Counted from the stretch's first letter, positions 1 to 11,333 are shown. The stretch is 64,000 nucleotides of DNA from Pontibacillus halophilus JSM 076056 = DSM 19796 (GCF_000425205.1 NZ_AULI01000006.1:1-64000); one strand, 5' to 3'. Numbers and translations are program-made. Notes: a model not told the origin generated them from the sequence alone.

Positions 1-210
1 ATAGAACAAATACGTTGTCCGTTCGAAGAGTTTGAGGTGTTGGATTTTTTGGGTTCGATAGTCATGAATGCGTTGTGTCCAGTCACCGCACGACTTACAT
101 TTATGACTCTTCTTTGGAACCTCCACATAAAGATGAAAATCTCCACCGATTTCTTCACTTTTCTTGATAATTACACTTTGTAGTCCTGGTACCGGGATGT
201 TAGAATACAC
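1..210 (-). CDS. ISL3-family transposase, N-terminal 70 residues (runs off window)
   Basis: The reading frame opens with GTG at 208-210, directly after an in-frame stop (211-213), with an AAGGAG ribosome-binding site about 11 bases upstream, and stays open to the window edge. The product has the ISL3 transposase N-terminus: a zinc-ribbon beginning HKCKSCG at residues 37-43, followed by the conserved IHDYRTQKIQ segment at 48-57 that precedes the second CxxC half in this family. The catalytic DDE domain lies outside the window, so it cannot be judged whether the copy is intact. Confidence 0.75.
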   Translation of the reverse strand, partial: MYSNIPVPGLQSVIIKKSEEIGGDFHLYVEVPKKSHKCKSCGDWTQRIHDYRTQKIQHLKLFERTTYLFY

Positions 211-326
211 CTACACGCAACTCCTTTACTGATTTGTTTCTCGTCAATTCAAGTGTAGTAAAGATTGGAGCTTGCGTGTTTTTTTATGCCAAATTTTCTA
301 CGTACCCCAACAAATATTTTAGAGCC
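1..326 (-). mobile_element. Right end of an ISL3-family insertion sequence
   Basis: The transposase start lies at 210 and the element runs off the left edge. Reading inward from 326 on the minus strand, the DNA begins GGCTCTAAAATATTTGTTGG, which resembles the GGCTCTTT-type terminal repeats of ISL3 elements, so I place the outer end near 326. The base pairs just outside (327-334, AATAAAAA) would be half of an 8-bp target duplication, but the other end is outside the window. The element lies directly against the yunC terminator. Family assignment is good; the exact boundary is inferred. Confidence 0.6.
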
Positions 327-328
327 AA

Positions 329-360
329 TAAAAAAACAGACCCCCTCTTAAGGGCGTCTG
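329..360 (-). terminator. Terminator of yunEDC
   Basis: On the minus strand an imperfect hairpin with arms CAGACGCCCT and AGGGGGTCTG is followed by a run of seven T. It sits immediately after the yunC stop codon and touches the insertion-sequence end. Confidence 0.65.
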
Positions 361-364
361 CACG

Positions 365-670
365 TTATTTACATAATTGAAGCAATGCGTCTTTACCTGT
401 CATGCCTTCTGTCCATCCATAAGCTTTAGACCCTATCGTAATCTTCTCAAGTGGAGCATGTAAGAGTTGGTCGATGGTTCGTACACCAACTGCTCGGCCT
501 GCTACTATTTCTCGGTCTGCAAGTTTCTCATTAAGTAAGTCAACATCGAGCGCTCCACACATGATGTAGCCAATGTCGTTTGTAACGACTAATAAGGTTG
601 TCTTTGGGATTTCCACTGATATAGCTGTAAAGGGATGCCCATCGAGTAAAATTGGTTCCACATTCATCAT
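365..670 (-). CDS. yunC: YunC-family DUF1805 protein
   Basis: A small cytoplasmic protein of about 101 residues matching the DUF1805/YunC family. The family motif region includes VTNDIGYIMCGALDV and the C-terminal GWTEGMTGKDALL. The molecular function is unknown. I prefer ATG at 668-670, which has AAGGGAG eight bases upstream, over the GTG at 677-679. It is the last gene of yunE-yunD-yunC, the same order as in B. subtilis, and is followed by a terminator. Confidence 0.8.
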   Translation of the reverse strand: MMNVEPILLDGHPFTAISVEIPKTTLLVVTNDIGYIMCGALDVDLLNEKLADREIVAGRAVGVRTIDQLLHAPLEKITIGSKAYGWTEGMTGKDALLQLCK

Positions 671-725
671 GACCCCCACTCCCTTCTACTCCTAATTTAT
701 GTAGGAATAGAAGCGAGAGTGACGA

Positions 726-2120
726 CTAAATGCGCTCCACACGTTGCAGTGTCTCTGTAAGCAAGTCCCTTAGAAATTCGGGCATGTAATATTCTTTCTC
801 ACGACTTTGAGCAATTTCTGGAAGTAAGCGACCAAACGTAAACATATCCGCAGTCGCGATGGTATACGTTCTATGCCGGTCAATCGGTTCTCCATCTAAC
901 TCAATACGCTCAAGATGCTCATGACCCTCAGCGTCTTTCCGTGTGAACACGTCTAATCCTGAGTAGATCATCTTGCCAATGACCTCTCCTCTAAAGCCAA
1001 ATCCCTTTAATTTCAGCTCTGTAAACCGTTTCGTCAACGATTCACGTACCACCTCTGTTAACTCGTCACCTGTTAACTTTACGGTACAAGGGTTTATTGG
1101 GTGTGGACAGATTCGGTGCACGTCACCGCGGGTTACATGACCTTGTTCCAAGGAATCCAATAGCACTCCAGCATTCAACATAGCAACAGGCGCCCCTGTC
1201 CACATCCTGACAGTTTCCACCAGTTCACGAATTAACAGCGTTTCCTGGAACCAGTTAACAGAAAGAGGCTCTTTCACATGAGCAATGGATTGGTCTAGGT
1301 AGCTGAAAGCCTTGTTCGAATACTGTTGTAACGTAGCTTCAGTCTCTTCATCTTTCATGAATGTGGCAATTGAGTAGGCTGATGCAGCTTTGGAAGTTAA
1401 CCTCTTATCTTCTGCATCGTATTGTAGATGAACTTGTCCAACATAATGTCCATGCTTGCCGGCAGCAGTGAGCAACGTATCATTCACCCACTCCCCCTGC
1501 TTGAACAAGTGATGGGTATGCCCTCCAATAATAACTTCAATCTGTGGAAAGCGGCGAGCAATCTCCTCATCATCATTGATCCCTAAGTGAGATAATAAGA
1601 CGACGATGTCTGCCTTCTCTTCGACAATGGGAACTAGCTTCTCTAACTGTTCATACGGAGATGACACGTCCCAACCTAGCTGACGATAGAAAGCTTGGAA
1701 AGGGGCCGTCAATCCAATCACCCCGATTCTTGTACCAGCCTTCGTTTCCTTTATGGTGTAGGATTTCAGCCATGCAGGTTCTTGTTCTTCCGAATGGAGA
1801 TTCCCCACAATAACATCAAAGGTCGCCTCATCATAAAGGTGATATAAATCTTGATATGAAAGCGTAATTCCTTCGTTATTTCCTATCGTTACAAGATCAT
1901 ATCCTGCCTCATTAAGAAGCTCAACGTTCGCTTTCCCCATCATCGCCTCTGATATAGGATGAAAGCGATCGACGTGGTCACCCACATCAAGTAACAGCAT
2001 TGTTTCATCTCTTCGTTGGTGATGAAGCTGTTGCTCTTTCCAATGACCGATAATTGAAGGCCAATTCTCAAAGTGACTGTGCAAGTCATTTGTATAATAG
2101 AGGTATATATTCTCCTTCAT
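726..2120 (-). CDS. yunD: YunD-type metallophosphatase (5'-nucleotidase/cyclic phosphodiesterase family)
   Basis: A 464-residue protein with the two domains of the UshA/CpdB family: an N-terminal calcineurin-like metallophosphatase and a C-terminal 5'-nucleotidase domain. Metal-binding motifs are visible in order: DLHSHF near the N-terminus, DVGDHVD, IGNNEG, LLSHLG and GGHTHH. GNNE replaces the GNHE of classical 5'-nucleotidases, so the catalytic histidine of that motif is asparagine. There is no signal peptide, so it should act in the cytoplasm, unlike UshA. The start has an AAGGAG site. It follows yunE after 13 bases and precedes yunC. The substrate cannot be told from sequence. Confidence 0.85.
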   Translation of the reverse strand: MKENIYLYYTNDLHSHFENWPSIIGHWKEQQLHHQRRDETMLLLDVGDHVDRFHPISEAMMGKANVELLNEAGYDLVTIGNNEGITLSYQDLYHLYDEATFDVIVGNLHSEEQEPAWLKSYTIKETKAGTRIGVIGLTAPFQAFYRQLGWDVSSPYEQLEKLVPIVEEKADIVVLLSHLGINDDEEIARRFPQIEVIIGGHTHHLFKQGEWVNDTLLTAAGKHGHYVGQVHLQYDAEDKRLTSKAASAYSIATFMKDEETEATLQQYSNKAFSYLDQSIAHVKEPLSVNWFQETLLIRELVETVRMWTGAPVAMLNAGVLLDSLEQGHVTRGDVHRICPHPINPCTVKLTGDELTEVVRESLTKRFTELKLKGFGFRGEVIGKMIYSGLDVFTRKDAEGHEHLERIELDGEPIDRHRTYTIATADMFTFGRLLPEIAQSREKEYYMPEFLRDLLTETLQRVERI

Positions 2121-2133
2121 AAGATCTCACTCC

Positions 2134-2955
2134 TTAACGAACTCCGTCCCAAATCAATCTAATCCCTATAATAACGAGGAGCACGCGTAAAATCCATTCA
2201 ACCGATTTACTATTTAAACGTTGGTTGAGTTTCGCACCGAGGGTACCACCTATCCATGCCCCAGGAATAAGGAACAGTGTATATAACCATTCCACGTGAC
2301 CTAACACGATATGTGTAAAAGAACTAAAGATGCTAATCGCAAAAATAATAAACATCGATGTAGCGGTAGCCACATGAGGAGGGATAGCAAAGAACATAAT
2401 CATAATTGGAACGAGTAAAGACCCTCCTCCAATTCCGAATAAACCTGAGAGCATTCCCACACAGAATGAGAGAACGACACTCAATAGGATGGGCACGTGA
2501 TACTCGTGTGTCTCACCATCCAACGTAACGGCCCTCGACAGTGCCCACTTAAACCTCGTACGTTTGCTCCCCTGACGTTTAGGAAGAAAGAATAACCCTG
2601 TCACAAGTAACATTAATATGCCGAACCATAGGGTAAAAGCATCTGCATGAATATATTGGTTGAGGAGAGAGCCGACAATTCCTCCAGGCAAGCTGCCTAT
2701 CAGCAATAACCCTCCAAGTTTTACATCTGTTCGATTTCCTTTCACGTACGTAATAGTAGAAGATAATCCTGTAAAGATCATTAAGAAGAGGGAGATCCCA
2801 ACAATTTTTTGAGGAGTCACCCAACTAAATTCCGGCACGTATGCCTCTAGAAGCAGTAAGCTTGGGACAATAATAGTTCCACCACCAAGACCTGCAACAC
2901 TTCCTAATAATCCGGCAGTAAGACCAATTAGTAACATGATGATAAATGATGTCAT
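2134..2955 (-). CDS. yunE: TauE/SafE-family anion exporter
   Basis: A 273-residue membrane protein with about eight hydrophobic segments in two repeated halves. Each half starts with a glycine-rich segment, GLLGSVAGLGGGTIIVPSLL near the N-terminus and GMLSGLFGIGGGSLLVPIM in the middle, which is the hallmark of the TauE/SafE (DUF81) family. Members export sulfite, sulfoacetate or related organic anions; the substrate here is not known. It is the first gene of yunE-yunD-yunC. Placement beside an Fe-S assembly operon recalls B. subtilis and need not imply shared function. Confidence 0.85.
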   Translation of the reverse strand: MTSFIIMLLIGLTAGLLGSVAGLGGGTIIVPSLLLLEAYVPEFSWVTPQKIVGISLFLMIFTGLSSTITYVKGNRTDVKLGGLLLIGSLPGGIVGSLLNQYIHADAFTLWFGILMLLVTGLFFLPKRQGSKRTRFKWALSRAVTLDGETHEYHVPILLSVVLSFCVGMLSGLFGIGGGSLLVPIMIMFFAIPPHVATATSMFIIFAISIFSSFTHIVLGHVEWLYTLFLIPGAWIGGTLGAKLNQRLNSKSVEWILRVLLVIIGIRLIWDGVR

Positions 2956-3040
2956 AGAGCTGTGTTCCTTTCTTATATCGATGTACCAGTCTTAATCTTA
3001 CCATCTTTTCAAATTCAAAAACATAAAGCAGCAAAGAATG

Positions 3041-3074
3041 AAAAAAACCCTTTACTCCGTATTGGAGTAAAGGG
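3041..3074 (-). terminator. Terminator of the suf operon
   Basis: A perfect 11-bp stem, CCCTTTACTCC and GGAGTAAAGGG with a five-base loop, is followed on the minus strand by seven T. It begins 14 bases after the sufB stop codon. Confidence 0.9.
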
Positions 3075-3087
3075 TGGAATTGTTCGA

Positions 3088-4485
3088 TTAACCGATGGAA
3101 CCTTCCATCTCAAATTTGATTAGACGGTTCATTTCTACGGCATATTCCATTGGAAGTTCTTTCGTGAATGGCTCAATGAAGCCCATTACGATCATTTCCG
3201 TTGCTTCTTCTTCTGAAATACCACGGCTCATCAAGTAGAATAGCTGCTCTTCAGACACTTTAGAAACTTTCGCTTCGTGCTCAAGGGAGATATTCTCATT
3301 GTGAATTTCGTTGTATGGGATGGTATCTGATTTAGATTTGTTATCCATAATCAGCGTGTCACATTCAACGTTTGCACGGGCACCGTGTGCTTTCTTACCG
3401 AAGTTTACGATTCCACGATACGTTACGTTACCACCTTGCTTGGAGATGGATTTAGAAACAATTGTGGAGGACGTATTTGGTGCAAGGTGAATCATTTTCG
3501 CACCCGCATCTTGGTGTTGTCCTTTACCAGCAAGAGCGATGGAAAGTGTCATTCCACGTGCGCCTTCACCTTTAAGAATCACAGAAGGGTACTTCATCGT
3601 TAACTTAGAACCTAAGTTACCGTCAATCCATTCCATTGTTGCATTTTCATGAGCAACAGCACGTTTCGTAACAAGGTTATAAACGTTGTTCGCCCAGTTC
3701 TGGATTGTTGTATAACGGCAATACCCGTCTTTCTTAACGACAATCTCAACAACGGCACTGTGCAAGGATTGAGTCGTGTACGTTGGAGCTGTACAACCTT
3801 CTACGTAGTGAACGGAAGCTCCTTCGTCCACGATAATAAGCGTACGCTCAAATTGACCCATGTTCTCAGAGTTAATTCGGAAGTAAGCCTGAAGTGGCGT
3901 CTCTGTCTTCACGCCCTTAGGGACGTAAATAAAGGAACCACCAGACCATACCGCGGAGTTAAGTGCAGAGAACTTGTTGTCAGAAGGTGGGATAATCTTA
4001 CCAAAGTGCTCTTTAAAGATGTCTTCATTCTCACGTAGAGCAGAGTCTGTATCTTTAAAGACGATTCCCATTTCTTCTAACTCTTCTTGCATGTTGTGGT
4101 AAACCACTTCAGATTCGTACTGAGCAGATACACCCGCAAGATATTTTTGTTCGGCTTCTGGAATTCCTAGACGGTCGAACGTTTGCTTGATCTCATCTGG
4201 TACCTCATCCCACGAACGCTCAGAGCGCTCTGAAGGTTTTACGTAGTACGTAATTTCATCGAAATCAAGTTCAGACAAGTCGCCGCCCCATTGTGGCATT
4301 GGCATCTTATAGAACAGGTCCAATGATTTCAAACGGAAATCAAGCATCCATTGCGGTTCACTCTTAATTTCAGAAATCTTCTCGACAACTTCTCTCGTCA
4401 AACCACGTTGCGTACGGAAAATTGAAATATCCTTATCATGAAACCCGTATTGATATTCTCCGATTTCTGGTTCTTTCTTAGCCAT
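3088..4485 (-). CDS. sufB: Fe-S cluster scaffold subunit SufB
   Basis: A 465-residue protein of the usual SufB length. It works with SufC and SufD as the scaffold on which Fe-S clusters are assembled in the cytoplasm. The family core is clear: [20 protein letters not shown], the beta-helix region with VEGCTAP, and a C-terminal [20 protein letters not shown] segment shared with SufD. The start has a strong AAAGGAGG site. It is the last gene of sufC-sufD-sufS-sufU-sufB and is followed by a strong terminator. Confidence 0.96.
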   Translation of the reverse strand: MAKKEPEIGEYQYGFHDKDISIFRTQRGLTREVVEKISEIKSEPQWMLDFRLKSLDLFYKMPMPQWGGDLSELDFDEITYYVKPSERSERSWDEVPDEIKQTFDRLGIPEAEQKYLAGVSAQYESEVVYHNMQEELEEMGIVFKDTDSALRENEDIFKEHFGKIIPPSDNKFSALNSAVWSGGSFIYVPKGVKTETPLQAYFRINSENMGQFERTLIIVDEGASVHYVEGCTAPTYTTQSLHSAVVEIVVKKDGYCRYTTIQNWANNVYNLVTKRAVAHENATMEWIDGNLGSKLTMKYPSVILKGEGARGMTLSIALAGKGQHQDAGAKMIHLAPNTSSTIVSKSISKQGGNVTYRGIVNFGKKAHGARANVECDTLIMDNKSKSDTIPYNEIHNENISLEHEAKVSKVSEEQLFYLMSRGISEEEATEMIVMGFIEPFTKELPMEYAVEMNRLIKFEMEGSIG

Positions 4486-4528
4486 ACATCGTACCTCCTT
4501 TAAGGTTTATCACTAAATCACGTTCCAC

Positions 4529-7480
<2,952 letters not shown>

Positions 7481-7493
7481 AGTAACCCTCCTT

Positions 7494-8288
7494 TTACGCT
7501 TGTTCGCCTACAGTTTCATCTTCAATTCCTAGTTCTTGTTTTAACCAGTCGTACCCTTCAGCTTCTAAGCGCTCTGCAAGCTCAGGTCCGCCTGATTTCA
7601 CGACACGGCCTTGCATCATTACGTGAACATTGTCTGGTTGAATGTAGTTAAGTAGACGTTGGTAGTGTGTAATCATAAGCACACCAAATCCGTCTTTACG
7701 TTCTTCACGAAGCTGGTTGATTCCTTTAGATACAACTTTAAGTGCGTCAATATCAAGACCAGAGTCAATTTCGTCTAGAATCGCAATTGCTGGTTTAATC
7801 ATCATTAATTGAAGAATTTCGTTACGTTTCTTCTCACCACCGGAGAACCCTTCGTTTAGGTAACGAGTTGACATGCTTTGGTCAATATCCAATGTATCCA
7901 TGTTCTTATCCATATCTTTAATGAACTGCATAAGACCAATCTCATCGCCTTCTTCACGGCGTGCATTAATAGAAGAGCGAAGGAAATCAGAGTTTGTTAC
8001 TCCGCTAATTTCACTTGGGTACTGCATTGCTAGGAATAGACCTGCTTTTGCGCGCTCGTCTACTTCCATTTCAAGAACATCTTCACCGTCAAGAAGAATG
8101 GAACCTTTCGTTACTTCATATTTAGGGTGTCCCATAATTGCAGAAGAAAGTGTGGATTTACCTGTACCGTTCGGACCCATTACTGCGTGAGTTTCCCCAC
8201 CTTTAATCGTTAGGTTTACACCTTTTAGAATTTCTTTTCCTTCGATTTCAACGTGTAGATCTTTAATTTCTAGAGTTGATCCAGCCAT
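7494..8288 (-). CDS. sufC: Fe-S assembly ATPase SufC
   Basis: A 264-residue ABC-type ATPase that energises SufBD. Walker A is GPNGTGKST, the signature is EGFSGGEKKRNEI and Walker B is AILDEIDSGLD, all in the SufC form. The start follows TTGGAGG. It is the first gene of the suf operon, and the upstream region holds a likely promoter. Confidence 0.96.
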   Translation of the reverse strand: MAGSTLEIKDLHVEIEGKEILKGVNLTIKGGETHAVMGPNGTGKSTLSSAIMGHPKYEVTKGSILLDGEDVLEMEVDERAKAGLFLAMQYPSEISGVTNSDFLRSSINARREEGDEIGLMQFIKDMDKNMDTLDIDQSMSTRYLNEGFSGGEKKRNEILQLMMIKPAIAILDEIDSGLDIDALKVVSKGINQLREERKDGFGVLMITHYQRLLNYIQPDNVHVMMQGRVVKSGGPELAERLEAEGYDWLKQELGIEDETVGEQA

Positions 8289-8348
8289 ATTGATACCTCC
8301 AATAGTGGTTTTATGTGCATTGGTTCATTAGGAACTTACATTAGTTTC

Positions 8349-8400
8349 ATTCTCAATCTATTCTCATTACAATCTTATATCATATGAAATGTATAATCAA
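8349..8400 (-). promoter_or_regulatory. Likely suf operon promoter with paired direct repeat
   Basis: On the minus strand TTGATT (8395-8400) and TAAGAT (8372-8377) are 17 bases apart, giving a weak sigma-A-like promoter. Downstream of it the heptamer TGAGAAT occurs twice, at 8349-8355 and 8360-8366, one helical turn apart. This could bind a regulator of Fur/PerR type, but neither repeat is a good match to a known consensus. Confidence 0.35.
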
Positions 8401-8516
8401 CTTTTTTGGAAAGAGTGGAGACTGATTACCTCGACCTCATCCCTTAGTAGGAGTTCCCAAATAATCTCTGTTTAGGGTATCCATTTCCATTACGTCCATG
8501 CTAACAATTTCTCAGC

Positions 8517-8552
8517 AAAATAAAAACAGGTAACGACATAATCGCTACCCGT
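8517..8552 (-). terminator. Terminator after the 50-residue small ORF
   Basis: An 11-bp stem with two G-U pairs (ACGGGTAGCGA and TCGTTACCTGT) and a five-base loop is followed on the minus strand by TTTTTATTTT. It ends a minus-strand transcript upstream of sufC and supports a real gene there. Confidence 0.65.
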
Positions 8553-8559
8553 TCTTTTA

Positions 8560-8712
8560 TCATCGATGAATTTGACGACTCATATCAATTCCTACTTGTA
8601 AGCATTTCGTATAATCTTCTTCTCTTCGCTGTTCCACAATCAATCTTTGGTCTAAACGAGAGCTGTACTCCGCATAGCTAATGCGATGCGCCTGCTGCAT
8701 AGATTTCTCCAT
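8560..8712 (-). CDS. Small hypothetical protein, up to 50 residues
   Basis: A minus-strand frame of 50 codons encodes a charged, probably helical peptide beginning MEKSMQQAHR and ending DMSRQIHR. The second ATG (8698-8700) has GGAG six bases upstream and would give 46 residues, and the frame stays open about 15 codons further up without a normal start codon. The terminator directly downstream supports expression. I do not recognise the family. It lies in the 660-base gap between sufC and yurZ; apart from this ORF, its terminator and the suf promoter I see nothing in that gap. Confidence 0.4.
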   Translation of the reverse strand: MEKSMQQAHRISYAEYSSRLDQRLIVEQRREEDYTKCLQVGIDMSRQIHR

Positions 8713-8948
8713 TTCAGGTGTGTAGTTTAAGTTCAGTTGGTCACTAATAGTGAATCCATCCCTTCAGGTTTTTAACTACATGTTAAAGATTACCACATAA
8801 CTAATTCCCTCAACAAAGCTGGTTAAACCTGTTAAAACGGGATGGAAGGAGGTGCAACGGAACCGCTTGTAAATAGCGGGCGATTTCATTTGATTTTATC
8901 GTTTTACTCTTGATTTGTATCGAATTAAGCGGAATTTGCCTAAGTGGA

Positions 8949-9308
8949 TTAGTGCTTTAACTCATTCATGCTTTCTTGGACAAGCGTAACAGCTTGACTG
9001 AGAGCAGCTCCCCCACCAAATGCAGACGCAACACTACACGCTTCTAACATTTCTTGTTCTGACGCTCCTTGGTCTAAACAGCCCTTAGTATGATAAATCA
9101 TACAATATTCATCTTGTGTGGCTACACTAATCCCTAAGGCGATCAATTGCTTCTCCTTCTGAGAAAGCGTTCCTTCGGTAAAGCATGCTTCAGTAAAGAG
9201 GTTGTAGTAATGCGCAACATCAGGAAGCTTCTCTTGGAAATGACCGAGTCCCTCTTTGTAATTGTACAGCGCTTGTTCTGTTGAATGTCTACCTTCGTGT
9301 TGTTCCAT
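8949..9308 (-). CDS. yurZ: Carboxymuconolactone decarboxylase-like protein YurZ
   Basis: A 119-residue protein of the CMD/AhpD-like fold. The typical [17 protein letters not shown] segment is followed by a cysteine-containing region ([25 protein letters not shown]). An AhpD-type C-x-x-C pair is absent; the two cysteines are eight residues apart. The position next to suf matches yurZ of B. subtilis. The start has AGGAGG. The reaction is unknown. Confidence 0.8.
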   Translation of the reverse strand: MEQHEGRHSTEQALYNYKEGLGHFQEKLPDVAHYYNLFTEACFTEGTLSQKEKQLIALGISVATQDEYCMIYHTKGCLDQGASEQEMLEACSVASAFGGGAALSQAVTLVQESMNELKH

Positions 9309-9458
9309 GTACAGACCCTCCTAATTTGTAATGGTTCGTACGTTTAGTATGACCTCATAAAGAACAAGCTATCCAGAATCCAACTGGTCATGTGCTTTCC
9401 TTATCGTAAGGATGATATGTTAGGATAAGAGCGTTGTAAGTTAGAAGGAGGAATCACT

Positions 9459-9878
9459 ATGAAAGCACCGATGTTCACATTGCCGACCATAGACGAAGAA
9501 TCGAGTTACTCTTTATCCGACGACCTCGGCAAGATCGTTATCCTGACGTTCTGGGCTTCATGGTGCCCAGATACGGCTAGAGATTTACCGAAGAAGGAAC
9601 AGTTTCACCAGTCAGCGGATTCAGATATGCTGTCCATGGTGACGATTAATGTACCTGGACGAGAGCGATCAGACGAAGCAGAACTCCAGTATGCGAATAA
9701 GTACTTAAGTCAACTAACGTTAAAGGACAGAGGACGAGAAATTTATGACAAGTATGGGTGTACAGGTGTACCCACTACGGCAATTATTAATCGTGAAGGC
9801 GATATACATGAAGTATTTGGAGATAAGGCTTCTATGATGGAAATCGTTCAGTCAGTAGGACAATTACTCGCAAGGTAA
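9459..9878 (+). CDS. Thioredoxin-fold TlpA/peroxiredoxin-like protein with one active-site cysteine
   Basis: A 139-residue cytoplasmic protein with no signal peptide or membrane anchor. The fold is seen in VILTFWASWCPDTARDLP near residue 27-44 and in CTGVPTTAIINREG, which holds the cis-proline. The second cysteine of CxxC is threonine (CPDT), so a normal dithiol exchange is unlikely; a peroxiredoxin-like or mixed-disulfide role is possible. It has a strong GAAGGAGGA site. Its last 15 bases overlap the convergent gene at 9864-10187. Confidence 0.7.
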   Translation: MKAPMFTLPTIDEESSYSLSDDLGKIVILTFWASWCPDTARDLPKKEQFHQSADSDMLSMVTINVPGRERSDEAELQYANKYLSQLTLKDRGREIYDKYGCTGVPTTAIINREGDIHEVFGDKASMMEIVQSVGQLLAR

Positions 9879-10187
9879 GTAAAACAATGATTCAAGCGCG
9901 AGTAAATGCCGATAAGGACCTTTCTTCTTAATAAGGTGCTTTGGAATCCGATACAAAGCTTGTTCACCAAGAACGAGCTTTGAGAATATCGGAGTAGAGC
10001 TCTCTAATTCCACATCTGACGCCAATTTGGTCGTACTTATGACAATAGTAGAATGGTGTAATTTAATCCACACATCCTCCCCCTCTGCACGTAAATGAAC
10101 AGAGAATGGACGGGTTTCATAGAACTGGGCTAAATCTTGACGACTCATTACGCGCTCTTTCCAGTGCTGCACCTGCTGAAGAAGCAT
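9864..10187 (-). CDS. yusD: YusD-like protein of unknown function
   Basis: A 107-residue soluble protein. It shows a short basic N-terminal helix and a beta-rich segment (FSVHLRAEGEDVWIKLHHSTIVIS). It has no motif I can tie to a function. The symbol rests on gene order (yurZ, yusD, yusE, yusF, gcvH) and length, not on a domain. The start is preceded by GGTGGAAGG. It converges on, and overlaps, the thioredoxin-like gene. Confidence 0.6.
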   Translation of the reverse strand: MLLQQVQHWKERVMSRQDLAQFYETRPFSVHLRAEGEDVWIKLHHSTIVISTTKLASDVELESSTPIFSKLVLGEQALYRIPKHLIKKKGPYRHLLALESLFYLPCE

Positions 10188-10283
10188 GACCTTCCACCCC
10201 TTTTATCGTTCTTCTAATACAATACGTGCAAGATAAGGCTCATTCCTCTATATAAAACACGACATCTTCTTCTCAATTCTGAC

Positions 10284-10313
10284 AAAAAAAAGAGCCCTTA
10301 CGTATAAGAGCTC
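10284..10313 (-). terminator. Terminator of yusF-yusE
   Basis: The stem GAGCTCTTA/TAAGGGCTC with a four-base loop is followed by eight T on the minus strand. The stem includes two bases of the yusE stop codon. Confidence 0.8.
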
Positions 10314-10614
10314 ACCTGTAGTGAAGAATGGTTTCATATAAATAAGGAACAGATTGAAATGCATAGATACGTTCCTCTACCTTTTCCCCGTTCAGGATTA
10401 ACAAACAAGGAACACTCTCAACTTTGTAAATTTGCATGAAATCGGGAAATAAACTCGCATTCATTTCATGAATCGTTGCTCCTTCAAGTGTTTGTTCAAC
10501 TGTGTCCAACATCTTCCTCGCTAACTTACAAGTTCCGCAGAACGGTGTATAAATATATAGGAAGGTATACGGACTCGGGGTATCTAATTGTTCAAGTTGT
10601 TCAATTGGAATCAT
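10312..10614 (-). CDS. yusE: Thioredoxin-like protein YusE
   Basis: A 100-residue thioredoxin-fold protein with an intact CxxC in YIYTPFCGTCKLARKML and a cis-proline in VESVPCLLIL. ATG at 10612-10614 has AAAGGTGG five bases upstream and overlaps the last 14 bases of yusF, so the two are probably translationally coupled. The role is likely cytoplasmic thiol-disulfide exchange; the partner is unknown. Confidence 0.8.
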   Translation of the reverse strand: MIPIEQLEQLDTPSPYTFLYIYTPFCGTCKLARKMLDTVEQTLEGATIHEMNASLFPDFMQIYKVESVPCLLILNGEKVEERIYAFQSVPYLYETILHYR

Positions 10615-10984
10615 ACAATCCACCTTTATTAGAAAGATAAATCGGTTTAACATCGAAATGATTGCTAACGAGTGCAGTTGCCAACACCGTCTCAGGCGTT
10701 GCTGCCACCTCTCGAAATGATTTATCTACATATATGTGCTCAGCATGTGGAAGTTCATAAGACAGCTGCTTTCGAAGTTTATGGCCTGAGTCATCCTCAT
10801 CCACTAATACGAAGACTTCTTTATAGTCTAAACCGTACCCTTCAATAAGCTCTTCAAGACGTTCAACACCCAAAGTGCCATTCGTACACACTATTTCAAT
10901 CTGCTCTTTAGCACTTAGCACTTTAAGAATTTGTTTCTTATCCGTTCTGCCTTCAACGATAATCACTTTTTCCTTCTCGACCAT
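10601..10984 (-). CDS. yusF: Toprim-domain protein YusF
   Basis: A 127-residue stand-alone toprim domain. The catalytic glutamate is in VIIVEGRTDKKQI and the DxD motif in FVLVDEDDSGHKLR. Stand-alone toprim proteins of this size resemble RNase M5 and are suspected to be nucleases or nucleotidyl-transfer enzymes acting on structured RNA or DNA. ATG at 10982-10984 is chosen because AGGTGG lies five bases before it. It overlaps yusE. Confidence 0.82.
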   Translation of the reverse strand: MVEKEKVIIVEGRTDKKQILKVLSAKEQIEIVCTNGTLGVERLEELIEGYGLDYKEVFVLVDEDDSGHKLRKQLSYELPHAEHIYVDKSFREVAATPETVLATALVSNHFDVKPIYLSNKGGLYDSN

Positions 10985-11132
10985 TGCGACCACCTAATTT
11001 CTAATTAGATTATCTATAGTGTATGTTACTAGTATACAACGTTGCTTATTAGAACTGAATGAAAGATCAGATAATTGCTAACTCCCATGCTGCATTCTCA
11101 GAATACGCTAGATTCACATCAATTCATGTATT

Positions 11133-11163
11133 AAAAAAGGCGGCAGTGTTAAACACTGCCACC
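11133..11163 (-). terminator. Terminator after the 54-residue small gene
   Basis: A near-perfect inverted repeat (GGTGGCAGTGTT and AACACTGCCGCC) is followed by six T on the minus strand, a few bases after the small gene at 11169-11333. Confidence 0.9.
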
Positions 11164-11168
11164 TCCTT

Positions 11169-11333
11169 TTAACACCAGCCTTGTCGGCAATCGGTATACT
11201 TATCTACCTTAGCGGGGTCGGACTCACCGCGCCATTCGTTAGAACCATTGCTGGAAACAGCTTGGCCTTTTGCAACAGCTTGAAGCTCTTCACGTCGTTT
11301 ACCTTCTGGACGTTCTTTTCGCTTGTCTGCCAC
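11169..11333 (-). CDS. Small hydrophilic protein, 54 residues
   Basis: The GTG start at 11331-11333 follows GAGGGGTGA. The frame encodes a highly charged, glycine-rich, probably disordered peptide beginning with ADKRKERPEGKRREELQ after the start residue and ending YTDCRQGWC. A strong terminator follows directly. It sits where yusG lies in B. subtilis, between yusF and gcvH. I do not recognise a domain. Coding is supported by the start signal, tight fit to the terminator and gene-like composition. Confidence 0.65.
   Translation of the reverse strand: MADKRKERPEGKRREELQAVAKGQAVSSNGSNEWRGESDPAKVDKYTDCRQGWC

Noticed and set aside
3385-4038. Plus-strand open frames of 72 and 129 codons inside sufB
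   Set aside because: They lie entirely antisense to a highly conserved gene, lack ribosome-binding sites and have no recognisable protein features.
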